Positions 42,216 to 50,823 of a stretch of 64,000 nt of DNA are shown one piece after another. Every line of letters starts with the position of its first letter. The first letter of the stretch is position 1. The notes under the pieces were generated by a model. That model saw nothing but the letters and a program-made list of their open reading frames with translations. It was not told the origin of the DNA and did not search any database. A program made the position numbers and the translations under genes. The stretch spans positions 1 through 64,000 of the forward strand of contig JAHBUH010000022.1 of assembly GCA_019638185.1 (NCBI GenBank), in the 5' to 3' direction. Source of the DNA: Leadbetterella sp. Its GTDB lineage: Bacteria; Bacteroidota; Bacteroidia; Cytophagales; Spirosomataceae.

Positions 42216-43067
42216 TTAAAATTCTATCCGGTGGCGTTCACCCTGATGATAAATATTAAACCGGCTTTCTTTCAGAAACCCGATCAGGCTCATATCAAAT
42301 TCCCGGGCCAGGTCTACCGCCAGGCTCGAAGGCGCCCCGATTGCCGCCACAAAGGTGATCCCGGCCATGGCAGCCTTCTGGATCAGCTCAAAGCTGGCCC
42401 GCCCGCTCAATAACAGTATTTTATCGTCTAACGGTAACCACCCTTCCAACAGGGCATACCCGATCAGCTTATCCAGGGCATTGTGCCTGCCCACATCTTC
42501 CCGCAGGGCAAGCAGCTCACCGTTAAGATCAAAAATGCCGGAGGCGTGGATGCCACCGGTGGTGCTGAAATTATTTTGTGCCGACCGCAGCACTTGAGGT
42601 AAACGACAGAGCCAGGTGGCATCCGCACTTAAAGCTTTTCTTTCCCGGTGCTGAAACAGGCTTACGGTCCGGATGGATTGGATGGAGCCTTTTCCGCAGA
42701 CTCCGCAGCTGGAAGTAGTATAAAAATTCCGTTCGGCGTTCATCAGCTGAGGTGTAAAATCTTCGGCCAGCTCTACCGTGATCTCATTTTCCGCATTCCG
42801 CGAACAGTCGCTATCCGAATGGGACACAGCGCTGATATGTTCCCGCTGCCAGATAATTCCTTCGGTAAACAGGAAACCTGCCGCCAGTTCGGCATCATTG
42901 CCGGGGGTACGCATAGTGACGGAAATGCTTTTCTTCTCATTCATTCCATAAGAAACCCGTATTTCCAGGGGTTCTTCTACCGCAATATCATCGATAAAAT
43001 CCAGCGCCTGACCTTCATTGATCCGGATAACGCGGAGATGTTTTATGGAATAGGCTGGGGTTTCCAT
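42216..43067 (-). CDS. fdhD: Formate dehydrogenase accessory sulfurtransferase FdhD
   Basis: 283 residues from ATG 43067; the frame is open for 35 more codons but these do not look like FdhD. It contains the sulfur-carrying cysteine pair in TSSCGVCGKGSIQSI, the preceding GNDAELAAGFLFTEGII, and REDVGRHNALDKLIG with SGRASFELIQKAAMAGI. FdhD transfers sulfur from IscS to the bis-MGD cofactor before insertion into formate dehydrogenases. Position beside the FdhF/YdeP gene fits that role. Confidence 0.95.
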   Translation of the reverse strand: METPAYSIKHLRVIRINEGQALDFIDDIAVEEPLEIRVSYGMNEKKSISVTMRTPGNDAELAAGFLFTEGIIWQREHISAVSHSDSDCSRNAENEITVELAEDFTPQLMNAERNFYTTSSCGVCGKGSIQSIRTVSLFQHRERKALSADATWLCRLPQVLRSAQNNFSTTGGIHASGIFDLNGELLALREDVGRHNALDKLIGYALLEGWLPLDDKILLLSGRASFELIQKAAMAGITFVAAIGAPSSLAVDLAREFDMSLIGFLKESRFNIYHQGERHRIEF

Positions 43068-43134
43068 TCTGTTTAACGGTCTGATAACGTAAATGTAAGA
43101 AAATAACTGATAAAAAAGCAAGATTTCGTATCGC

Positions 43135-43587
43135 TTACGGGTGTGCTGAAACCCATATCTCACCATCTTCAAAAATTTCCTTTTTCCAGATGGGAACCCG
43201 CTCTTTTACCGTATCAATAATAAAGCTGCATGCCTTAAAAACTGCATTCCGGTGGCCGTCACTCACAGCCACTACCACTGCCGCATCTCCCGGAAACAGC
43301 ATACCGGTGCGGTGATGCACTGCAATATTCCGCACAGAGAACTGTGAAATCGCCGCTTCGCAAATCTTGCGGATCTCCTTCACGGCCATTTTTTCGTAAC
43401 ATTCATATTCCAGGCGAATAACCGCCCGGCCCGCCGTGCTGTTCCGGACCGTTCCAATGAAGGTAGCAATTCCACCGCATCCCGGGTCGGATACGGCCTC
43501 CAGGCAGCGTTCGATACGCAAGGGTTCGGTAGTTATAAGAATATCCAAGGGAAACTGAAAGTTAAAAGTTAGTCGTCCGCCATTCAC
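43135..43587 (-). CDS. moaE: Molybdopterin synthase catalytic subunit MoaE
   Basis: 150 residues from GTG 43587, whose codon overlaps the TGA of moaD (GTGA). Landmarks: GGIATFIGTVRNSTAGRAV, LEYECYEKMAVKEI, HRTGMLFPGDAAVVVAVS, and the catalytic region DTVKERVPIWKKEIFEDGE. With MoaD it adds the dithiolene sulfurs. An internal start nearer DILITTEPL is possible. Confidence 0.95.
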   Translation of the reverse strand: MNGGRLTFNFQFPLDILITTEPLRIERCLEAVSDPGCGGIATFIGTVRNSTAGRAVIRLEYECYEKMAVKEIRKICEAAISQFSVRNIAVHHRTGMLFPGDAAVVVAVSDGHRNAVFKACSFIIDTVKERVPIWKKEIFEDGEIWVSAHP

Positions 43588-43832
43588 CCGCCGCTCACGG
43601 GCGGAATGATCGCTATTTCCTGTTTTGCATCCAGTGTATCCCCGTCTTCTGCATACTCATCATCAATAGCGATAAAGTAGGCTTTCAACTTTTTCAGGTC
43701 AGGGAAACGGTCTTCCAGCACCGTCTTTAATACTTTTACATCAGCGCCTTCCGGAATTTCCAGCTCCTTTTCCGGAGCCTGGAAAATATCTTTCACAATG
43801 CCGAATGCCAGAATTTTTATTTTCATTACCAA
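43584..43832 (-). CDS. moaD: Molybdopterin synthase sulfur carrier MoaD
   Basis: 82 residues, a ubiquitin-like fold ending in the obligatory Gly-Gly (IAIIPPVSGG). It receives adenylate and then sulfur at its C-terminus and passes sulfur to precursor Z in MoaE. It overlaps moaE by 4 bases and the TauE/SafE gene by 7 bases, so the three are one translationally coupled unit. Confidence 0.95.
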   Translation of the reverse strand: MVMKIKILAFGIVKDIFQAPEKELEIPEGADVKVLKTVLEDRFPDLKKLKAYFIAIDDEYAEDGDTLDAKQEIAIIPPVSGG

Positions 43833-44572
43833 TACTTGATCAAAACATTTACTCCGGCCACCAACACCAGGAGGGCCGTCACTCTTTTAATGATTAACGG
43901 ATCCCATTTCAGTGACATCCGCGAACCGATCTGGCCACCGGCAAAAACCGCCAGGCAAAGCCAGCCCGTCTGAATATAATTTATATCGTCTGAAAGCTTC
44001 ATCAGCTGCCCGGCGATCCCTGAAACAGAATTAACCAGTATAAAAACGCTGGAAGTGGCCGCGATCTTTCCCGGGGTATCCCATTTCATCAGGTTCAGCA
44101 GGGGCGAAAGGAAAATCCCCCCGCCAATGCCCACCATGCCCGACAGGAAGCCGATGGTTCCGCCCAGGACAGAATTTTTGATCGTGCCTGATTCCACAGC
44201 GCTCTCCGCCTCCACCCTGGCTACCTTTGTTTTTATCCATAAAAGCAAGGCTGCAATGATCAACGTGACGCCCAAAACCCGGAAGAACGTACTTTCACTG
44301 ATCTTCACCGTAGCGCCCAGATAGGCCATGGGCACACTCAGCAATGTAATCGGGATGATCTTCTTCCAGTTGATTTGCTTCTTCCTGGCATACAATATCA
44401 CGCTTCCTGTTACCACGATCACATTACACATTAATGCTGTTAAGCGTACCTCCTGGTAAGGCAGGCTGTACATGGCCAGCAGGGCCAGATAGCTGCTTCC
44501 ACCGCCAAATCCTACCGAGGAATAGACAAAGGCAATAACCAGAAAGAAAAATACAATTTCCCAGTGTTCCAC
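43826..44572 (-). CDS. TauE/SafE family membrane permease
   Basis: 248 residues with about eight hydrophobic helices and the two glycine-rich half-repeats of the family: SVGFGGGSSYLALLAMYSLP and SGMVGIGGGIFLSPLLNLMK. TauE/SafE proteins move sulfite, sulfoacetate or similar organosulfur anions. The 7-base overlap with moaD ties it to cofactor synthesis. It could handle a sulfur compound or an oxyanion such as molybdate. No ModABC transporter is in the window. Confidence 0.88.
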   Translation of the reverse strand: MEHWEIVFFFLVIAFVYSSVGFGGGSSYLALLAMYSLPYQEVRLTALMCNVIVVTGSVILYARKKQINWKKIIPITLLSVPMAYLGATVKISESTFFRVLGVTLIIAALLLWIKTKVARVEAESAVESGTIKNSVLGGTIGFLSGMVGIGGGIFLSPLLNLMKWDTPGKIAATSSVFILVNSVSGIAGQLMKLSDDINYIQTGWLCLAVFAGGQIGSRMSLKWDPLIIKRVTALLVLVAGVNVLIKYW

Positions 44573-44645
44573 GGATTGACTTTAAGGATTCACAATACTA
44601 CTCATTTTTAAAACACTGCCCCTATTTTCAGCAATAAGTTTATAA

Positions 44646-44789
44646 CTCCTTAAAAACATTACCCCCGAAAAAAAGATCAAAGAAGCCTCTAAAATCACTG
44701 ACGCCAAAGGTGTAGTGAACTATGAAGCAGAAGTAAACGGGAAAGACCTGATCTTTGACAGCGCAGGGAAGTTTGTAAAAGAAGACTGA
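44646..44789 (+). pseudogene. Fragment of a PepSY-like domain protein
   Basis: An open frame without a start codon (preceded by an in-frame TAA at 44643) reads NITPEKKIKEASKITDAKG, then VVNYEAEVNGKDLIFDSAGK, ending FVKED at a TGA (44787-44789). This looks like the C-terminus of a PepSY-like (BLIP-like) periplasmic protein of Bacteroidota. The N-terminal part and signal peptide are missing. It lies in the gap between TauE/SafE and the thioredoxin-like gene. Confidence 0.7.
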
Positions 44790-44793
44790 GTGG

Positions 44794-44825
44794 TTTGAAC
44801 TAATCCGGTTTTGTTTCTACATTTA
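44794..44825 (+). promoter_or_regulatory. Promoter of the thioredoxin-like gene
   Basis: TTTG (44794-44797) and TACATTTA (44818-44825, one mismatch to TAnnTTTG) are separated by exactly 20 bases. It lies directly after the PepSY-like fragment. Confidence 0.6.
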
Positions 44826-44840
44826 TGAAAAATTACCAAA

Positions 44841-45335
44841 ATGAAACAGCTGCTCCTTTCCCTTCTCTTACTGACAGGTACCTGTGCCCATGCCCAAACC
44901 AAAGAAAAGCGGATCATCTATCACCCGGAAGCCAATGCGGCGGCCGAGCTTGACGCCGCCATAAAGAAAGCCGGTGCAGAAGGGAAGCATGTGCTTATCC
45001 AGGCCGGGGGAAACTGGTGCGGCTGGTGTATTCTTTTTCATGACCTGGTGGACGCCAATGACACCCTGAAAAACTACCTGAACCAGAACTACGAAGTGGT
45101 ACTTCTGAACTACAGCGCGGAAAATAAAAATGAGGAGGTATTTGCCCGCCTGGATTACCCCCAACGCTTCGGCTTCCCCGTATTTATTATCCTGGACGGC
45201 AAAGGGAAACGCATTCATACCCAGAACAGCGCCTACCTGGAAGAAGGCAAAGGACACAATTCCAAAAAAGTGCTGGCCTTCTTTAAAGACTGGTCGCCGG
45301 CAGCCGTAAACCCTTCTACCTACCCCAAAAAATAA
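44841..45335 (+). CDS. Exported thioredoxin-like protein
   Basis: 164 residues with a signal peptide (LLLSLLLLTGTCAHAQ) and the redox motif WCGWC in QAGGNWCGWCILFHDL, then VVLLNYSAENKNEEV and the cis-proline strand FGFPVFIILDGKGKR. The layout resembles DUF255/thioredoxin_7-type proteins. It should act on thiols in the periplasm. A class A beta-lactamase-fold gene follows 70 bases downstream. Confidence 0.92.
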   Translation: MKQLLLSLLLLTGTCAHAQTKEKRIIYHPEANAAAELDAAIKKAGAEGKHVLIQAGGNWCGWCILFHDLVDANDTLKNYLNQNYEVVLLNYSAENKNEEVFARLDYPQRFGFPVFIILDGKGKRIHTQNSAYLEEGKGHNSKKVLAFFKDWSPAAVNPSTYPKK

Positions 45336-45405
45336 AGTTGTTTAACGGAGCGGTGATGACGAATTTTCCATCATCTCCGCCCCCCTAACCCATCTCCGGA
45401 ATATC

Positions 45406-46296
45406 ATGAGAATACTATTACTCCTGCTTATGCTCCCCTTCCTGGCTCTTGCCCAGAAGGAAGATAAAAAACTGAAAGCGCTGATCGAAAAGGAAACCAA
45501 AAATTTCCGCGGCGACATCGGCATTTATGTCCATCACCTGAAGAAAAACACCGAAGTGGCCATCCTGGCCGATACCGTCTTCCCTACCGCCAGTATTGTT
45601 AAAGTACCTATCCTGGTGGGTATCTTTCAGAAAATAGCCAATAAGGAAATAAAGCTTAATGATGAGTTTACCTATGACGCCAAACGGGTGTACGGGGGCT
45701 CCGGCCTGATGCAGTTTTATAAAGACAGCGCTAAAACCGACCTCTCCACCATGATCTCCCTGATGCTGACCTACAGTGATAACGTCACCTCCATCTGGCT
45801 GCAGGAGCTGTCTGGCGGCGGACTGGCCATTAACCGGCTGATGGATCAGTACGGTCTGCCTGAAACCCGGGTAAACTCCCGCACCGAAGGACGGCGGCAA
45901 ATCTGGGAAAAATACGGCTGGGGGCACACCACTCCCCGGGAAATGGCCCGGCTGGTCACGCTTATCCGGCAGGGCAAGGTCATTGACGCCCGGCATTCCA
46001 ATAAAATGTACCGCTACCTGAAAAACCAGTTTTATAACGAGCGTTCACTCTCCAGCCTGCCGCCGGAGTTCAGTACGGTCTCCAAAACCGGCTCGGTAGA
46101 CGATGCCCGCGGTGAAGTGGTGCTGGTAAACGCACCCGGTGGCGATATCGTCTTTTGTATCCTGACTAAAAACAATCAGGACCAGAGCTGGACCTACCAG
46201 AACGAAGCGGAAGTGCTGACCCGCAAGCTGGCTAACATCATCTGGAATTACTACGAGCCGAAACATAAATTCAGCCCTTATCCGCGGATAGAATAA
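45406..46296 (+). CDS. Class A beta-lactamase-fold serine hydrolase
   Basis: 296 residues with a signal peptide (ILLLLLMLPFLALAQ). The three active-site elements are the nucleophile motif SIVK in TASIVKVPILVG, SDN in LTYSDNVTSIW, and KTG in VSKTGSVDDARG. The omega-loop glutamate motif (ExxLN) of true class A enzymes is not obvious; the region reads TEGRRQIWEKYGWGHTTP. It may be a divergent beta-lactamase or a penicillin-binding-like peptidase. Whether it breaks down antibiotics cannot be judged. Confidence 0.85.
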   Translation: MRILLLLLMLPFLALAQKEDKKLKALIEKETKNFRGDIGIYVHHLKKNTEVAILADTVFPTASIVKVPILVGIFQKIANKEIKLNDEFTYDAKRVYGGSGLMQFYKDSAKTDLSTMISLMLTYSDNVTSIWLQELSGGGLAINRLMDQYGLPETRVNSRTEGRRQIWEKYGWGHTTPREMARLVTLIRQGKVIDARHSNKMYRYLKNQFYNERSLSSLPPEFSTVSKTGSVDDARGEVVLVNAPGGDIVFCILTKNNQDQSWTYQNEAEVLTRKLANIIWNYYEPKHKFSPYPRIE

Positions 46297-46369
46297 GCAT
46301 CGGGTCAGGGAATAAAAAGCCTTTGGGCTAATTCCGAAACGCTGCCTTTCTTAAATACCCGTGTAACTT

Positions 46370-46888
46370 TCACAGCGGATTCTTCTTAAAATGCCGCATC
46401 ATTTTCCCGAAATCCATTCCGCGGGCACAGCCTTCTATGCTCATGGCGAGGCGTTTGGATTTCGTTTCAAACGTTTTGGCGGAATCGATCCAATTGGAGT
46501 AATACCGCTGGTGGCTCTTGCTTAAGGAAAGGAAGAAGCTTTCGGCCGCCGTATCGTATGACAGGGCCTCCAACAGCTCCGCTGACATCGCCGGCTCCTC
46601 CGGGTCTACCTCCAGTGAAAGCAGTAAGGTCTCTCCCACTCCCTGCACTATATCTTTCCGCATGGCGGCATTCAGCGGTAAAATATAACTCCCCTCCCCG
46701 TAGGGTAAAAGGGCCACCTGCCGGCACTCATGCCCGCCAATGCGGCCCTTCACCCGGTAAACGATCTTTACGCCCGGGTTCATCTGCTGCGCTACTGGCA
46801 CGGGGATGATCACGTAAGTCCATCCATACTTCTCTCCCTCCTGCTGTGTCCGTTCTATGATTGCCTCAAAGGTCACCATACTGTTCAT
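46370..46888 (-). CDS. DUF1905 / YdeI-type (OmdA) protein
   Basis: 172 residues. The N-terminal part (TFEAIIERTQQEGEKYGWTY, VKGRIGGHECRQVALLPYGE) is DUF1905, and the C-terminal part (ESFFLSLSKSHQRYYSNWID, SKRLAMSIEGCARGMDFGK) is the bacteriocin-protection YdeI/OmdA domain. Function unknown in this context. Its start overlaps the end of the large fusion gene by 4 bases, so they are probably co-transcribed. Confidence 0.88.
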   Translation of the reverse strand: MNSMVTFEAIIERTQQEGEKYGWTYVIIPVPVAQQMNPGVKIVYRVKGRIGGHECRQVALLPYGEGSYILPLNAAMRKDIVQGVGETLLLSLEVDPEEPAMSAELLEALSYDTAAESFFLSLSKSHQRYYSNWIDSAKTFETKSKRLAMSIEGCARGMDFGKMMRHFKKNPL

Positions 46889-49182
46889 TTGCTCAGCGCC
46901 TCCCGGTAACTCACCAGCCGTATCCCTTTCCGGTAAATGGCCATTTTCACCTTCTCACTGGTAAACAGGTCGGTGACGGCCTGCCGGTCTTGCGCTACAT
47001 TTTCATAGCCTATATGGTGTATGGCCCGCAGCTCCTCATTATCCAGGCCGGGATGCTCCAGGAAAACGTACGTTTTATGGTTCTCCAGCTTATCCAGTTG
47101 CCGGATAAACGCGTCAATACGCTCTTCCGTACTCTTATTCCGGGAATCGATCCAGATGTACTCTATCCCGAAATCCTTCACCGCATCCGAATCCACCACC
47201 GGCAGGCCGTACTCCGCCGCCACCTTCCTGACCAGCGCCTTCACCTCGGGGGTAAATAGGGTGCAGCCCATGTGCCCGGAGATGTGGCTTACCCGCGGCA
47301 CATATTTCTTCAGCAGCTCAATCTGCGCCCGGAGCTCCATTTCAATATCCCGGAGCTCAAAGCCATGATCCATGATGGCCTGCCCGGGGTAATAGCTGTT
47401 CTTCTGAATCATGGAATAAAAATAGCCGTCGGCATTCCGCAGGCTTTTCGCCTCCGTCAGTGGCCTCCACTTCACATTATCCCATTCGCTGGTCAGGGCA
47501 AAATGCAGGCCTACATCGATCCCCGGGTTCTCCTGCAGCATTTTTACCGCCTCCGGGAACCAGGGTGCCGGAGCTATCACCTCTATAGACGTCTGTATGC
47601 CCTGCAGTGACGACTTCAGCAGGGCCAGGTTACCCGAATGCGAATAGCCCATATCATCGCCCCGCATAATGAGCCGCGGAGAAGAATCCTGGCTGCGGTC
47701 TTCCACCGCCTTATACGTCTTATCCAGCATGATGTTCTTAAAACTCACCAGGGCCACCTCCCCGTGAAACTGTATGGTAATGGTCTCTGTATGCATATTT
47801 TCATAATACATCAGGGCCAGCACCAGGGTTTGGGGGTCTTTCCAGCCGTAAGACCCGGCCACCTTGTGCCGCGGGATCAGGCTGCGGTTAGCCCGGGCTC
47901 CGGCCACCAGGTAAGGGCCCTTCAGGGTAGTTTCTGACAGCGCCCACTTGCCGTCTGAGAAAGGAATAACATGGTTCAGGGAGTCGGTCACAAAAGTCAC
48001 CTCCAGGTCTGCATTCGCTTTCTTCAGTTTCAGTCCTTTCAGCGAATGATAGGGTGTCTCCAGGAAAACCAGGTTTCCGGCCGTAATACTTCCGGCACTC
48101 ACACTTTTCTGAGGGGCCAGGGAAAGGTTCTTTAATTTCCCGGTCAGGCTGAGGTACAGCGTAGGGTCTTTTTTCACCTTTCCCTCCTTAAAAGCAGGCA
48201 GGAGCTTATCCCAGACCAGGTTCAGGAGCCCCTGCAGGTCCGAGCTTTCACCCGTGGTGATGATCACGGCATCTTTTTCCGGCAGCACAATGATGTTCTG
48301 GCCAAAGGCCCCGTCGGCCCGGAACGTCTGATGACGGCCCCGCCACATCTGGAAGCCATAGCCCTGGTGCCAGTCGCTGTTTTCCCGCTGCCCTTCCGGT
48401 GGGAAGATCTTCGCGGAGCTGGCCTGCATCACCCATTCTTCCGGCAGGATCTGCTGCCCGTTCCACCTCCCTTTCTGCAGGAAAAGCTGGCCGAACTTCG
48501 CCATGTCTTCGGTTTTCAGGCGCAGTCCCCAGCCACCGGTATTGATGCCCCGGGGATCTACCTCCCAGTCCACCCCGGTGATCCCGAGGGGTCGGAACAG
48601 CCGGGGAGCCAGGTAATCCAGCAGTTTTTCACCCGTCACTTTCTGAAGAATGGCAGACAGCATATACGTGGCGGGAGAATTATACATAAAACGCGAGCCC
48701 GGTTCATATACATAATTAGACCGCAGAAAGGCGCTCACCCAGTGATCCTCCGCCAGCATGTAGCGCGGCTCCTGGTCATTTCCGGCACTCATGGTCAGCA
48801 GATCCCTCACCCGCAGCCTCCGCAGGTTATCCGAAGGGTTCACGGGGCTGTCTTCCGGGAAAAAAGAGAGCACGGTATCATCCAGCCTGAGTCTCCCTTC
48901 ATGCAGGGCAAAACCGATCCCCGTGGCCGTAAAGCTTTTACTGACCGAATACATGGTATGCAGCAGATCAGGGCCAAACGGGTTCCACCATCCTTCGGCT
49001 ATCACCTTCCCGTGCCGGAGCACCATCAGGCTGTGGGGTTCATGAGCGGTGGATGCCTCCCAGGCTTCCACGAAATCCCGGATCTCTCGGGAGGAAACGC
49101 CCTGGGCTTCCGGGGTGGAGCGGGGCAGCGGCTGGGCCACCGCCGAAACGGTAACCAGGAGAAGGAAAAGTATTTTTTTCAT
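46885..49182 (-). CDS. Fusion: serine hydrolase (beta-lactamase class C type) + YdjC/ChbG-type deacetylase
   Basis: 765 residues. Signal peptide (ILFLLLVTVSAVAQ), then a serine hydrolase of about 330 residues with SxxK at S79-K82 (MYSVSKSF) and Y167-N168-S169 (FMYNSPATYML). A beta-rich linker (~335-500) follows. The C-terminal domain from ~502 is a YdjC-type carbohydrate deacetylase with metal ligands D509-D510 (IMRGDDMGYSHSGN), GLHFALTSEWD and HISGHMGC. Both domains appear intact. It is probably periplasmic and acts on a glycan or peptidoglycan fragment; the substrate is unknown. Confidence 0.9.
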   Translation of the reverse strand: MKKILFLLLVTVSAVAQPLPRSTPEAQGVSSREIRDFVEAWEASTAHEPHSLMVLRHGKVIAEGWWNPFGPDLLHTMYSVSKSFTATGIGFALHEGRLRLDDTVLSFFPEDSPVNPSDNLRRLRVRDLLTMSAGNDQEPRYMLAEDHWVSAFLRSNYVYEPGSRFMYNSPATYMLSAILQKVTGEKLLDYLAPRLFRPLGITGVDWEVDPRGINTGGWGLRLKTEDMAKFGQLFLQKGRWNGQQILPEEWVMQASSAKIFPPEGQRENSDWHQGYGFQMWRGRHQTFRADGAFGQNIIVLPEKDAVIITTGESSDLQGLLNLVWDKLLPAFKEGKVKKDPTLYLSLTGKLKNLSLAPQKSVSAGSITAGNLVFLETPYHSLKGLKLKKANADLEVTFVTDSLNHVIPFSDGKWALSETTLKGPYLVAGARANRSLIPRHKVAGSYGWKDPQTLVLALMYYENMHTETITIQFHGEVALVSFKNIMLDKTYKAVEDRSQDSSPRLIMRGDDMGYSHSGNLALLKSSLQGIQTSIEVIAPAPWFPEAVKMLQENPGIDVGLHFALTSEWDNVKWRPLTEAKSLRNADGYFYSMIQKNSYYPGQAIMDHGFELRDIEMELRAQIELLKKYVPRVSHISGHMGCTLFTPEVKALVRKVAAEYGLPVVDSDAVKDFGIEYIWIDSRNKSTEERIDAFIRQLDKLENHKTYVFLEHPGLDNEELRAIHHIGYENVAQDRQAVTDLFTSEKVKMAIYRKGIRLVSYREALSK

Positions 49183-49338
49183 ACGTAAAAGGTTTCAGCT
49201 GAATATTTCACCAATTTACAGTTTATCTTCTACATAATCCGCAGCGTACATTTAAAAAACTATTCCACCATTTATCATTTATTTTTCCGGGAAGCCTTTC
49301 TGCTTTGTATAATTGTATATTAAAAAAAATAAAAGCCT

Positions 49339-50823
49339 ATGTTTCTACATTTCCTTAAACTGGAATGGAAAGCCTTTACCCGCTCTGCCAGCATGGGCCA
49401 GGAAATCGCCATGCGGATCTTTATGGGATTCCTGGGGCTGTACTTCCTGGTTTCCTGCCTGGCACTGGGGGTGGGCCTCTATCCTATTCTCCACAAATTA
49501 ATCCCGGATCAGAAACCCATACACCTGGTAAACAGCGTGGTTTTACTCTGGATTCTCATGGAACTGGCCCTCCGTTTCTTTATGCAAACCCTGCCTACCA
49601 TGAACATTAAGCCCCTCATGGTACTGCCTGTGAAACGGCAAACCAGTATCCATTTTGTGTTGATAAAAAGTATCTACTCCTTTTATAACACGCTGAGTCC
49701 GCTCATATTTGTCCCCTTTGCCCTCATCTGTGTGCAAAAAGGCGACATCAGCCTGTCACAGGCCCTGGGCTGGATGATAGCGGTTACGGGTATCCTGCTC
49801 ACCGTGAATTTTATTAATTTCCTGCTGAAAAAGAAATTTGCCGATGATATAAAAGGCCTTCTTCCCTACCTGCTGGTAGTGCTGATCCTGTTTGGACTGG
49901 AATACTTCAAAATCTTCAGCAGCTCCCGGGTGGTTGCCAAAGGCATGGAGCTCGTTCTTCAATACCCCCTCCTGGCCATACTGCCCCTGCTGACCGCTGC
50001 CGGCCTGTATTTCTGGAACTTCCATACCCTCAAAACGAAATTCTACCTGGATGCCTCACTGAAGACCAAAACCCAGGAAGCCCGGGCCATTAACCTGAGC
50101 TGGGCCGACCGCTTCGGCAGCCTGGCCCCCTTCATTAAGCTGGACCTGAAGATGATCATCCGGAACAAACGCCCCCGCGCCACCGTCATCATGTCGGCCA
50201 TTTTCCTGGCCTATGGCCTGTTATTTTACACCAATAAGGTTTATAATGACATCCCCGCATTCCTGGTTTTTGTAGGGGTATTCATGACCGGCATTTTTAT
50301 GATTAATTTCGGCCAGTTTATCCCGGCCTGGGACAGCGGCTATTATTCACTCATGATGGCCCAGAACATCCCGCTGCGGGAATACCTGCGCTCCAAAGCC
50401 GGGTTAATGTACCTCTCCATTGTGATCCTTTTCCTGGGTACGCTGCCTTATGCCTATTTCGGGATCCATGTGGTGCTCTTAAACCTGGCAGCAGCCCTGT
50501 ATAACGCGGGCATCAATATCCCCGTACTGCTTTTTGCGGGATCCTTTAACAAGAAGCGGATCGACCTCGAAAAAAGCGTATTCATGAATTACCAGGGCAC
50601 CGGTGCCACCCAGTGGATCATGGCCCTGCCCACCATGATAGCCCCCATCCTGATCTGGTACATCGCCTACAAATTGGGCAATCCGACTATCGCTAACCTG
50701 GTGCTGGGCGGGATCGGGCTGGCCGGCCTGCTTTTCCAGGGGCCCATCAGTAATTTCATAGCCCTGGCCTATAAAGAAAGAAAATACAGAACGATTGAAG
50801 GTTTTAAACAACAAGCATCATGA
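49339..50823 (+). CDS. DUF5687 family ABC exporter membrane protein
   Basis: 494 residues with ten to twelve hydrophobic helices (for example FMGFLGLYFLVSCLALGVGL, LPYLLVVLILFGLEYFKIF, ATVIMSAIFLAYGLLFYT). The N-terminus (FLHFLKLEWKAFTRSASMG) resembles DUF5687 proteins of Bacteroidota. It overlaps the ATPase gene by 4 bases. Substrate unknown. Confidence 0.85.
   Translation: MFLHFLKLEWKAFTRSASMGQEIAMRIFMGFLGLYFLVSCLALGVGLYPILHKLIPDQKPIHLVNSVVLLWILMELALRFFMQTLPTMNIKPLMVLPVKRQTSIHFVLIKSIYSFYNTLSPLIFVPFALICVQKGDISLSQALGWMIAVTGILLTVNFINFLLKKKFADDIKGLLPYLLVVLILFGLEYFKIFSSSRVVAKGMELVLQYPLLAILPLLTAAGLYFWNFHTLKTKFYLDASLKTKTQEARAINLSWADRFGSLAPFIKLDLKMIIRNKRPRATVIMSAIFLAYGLLFYTNKVYNDIPAFLVFVGVFMTGIFMINFGQFIPAWDSGYYSLMMAQNIPLREYLRSKAGLMYLSIVILFLGTLPYAYFGIHVVLLNLAAALYNAGINIPVLLFAGSFNKKRIDLEKSVFMNYQGTGATQWIMALPTMIAPILIWYIAYKLGNPTIANLVLGGIGLAGLLFQGPISNFIALAYKERKYRTIEGFKQQAS

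Noticed and set aside
48331-49188. Plus-strand open frame of 285 codons
   Set aside because: Shadow of the serine hydrolase half of the fusion gene; no recognisable domains.
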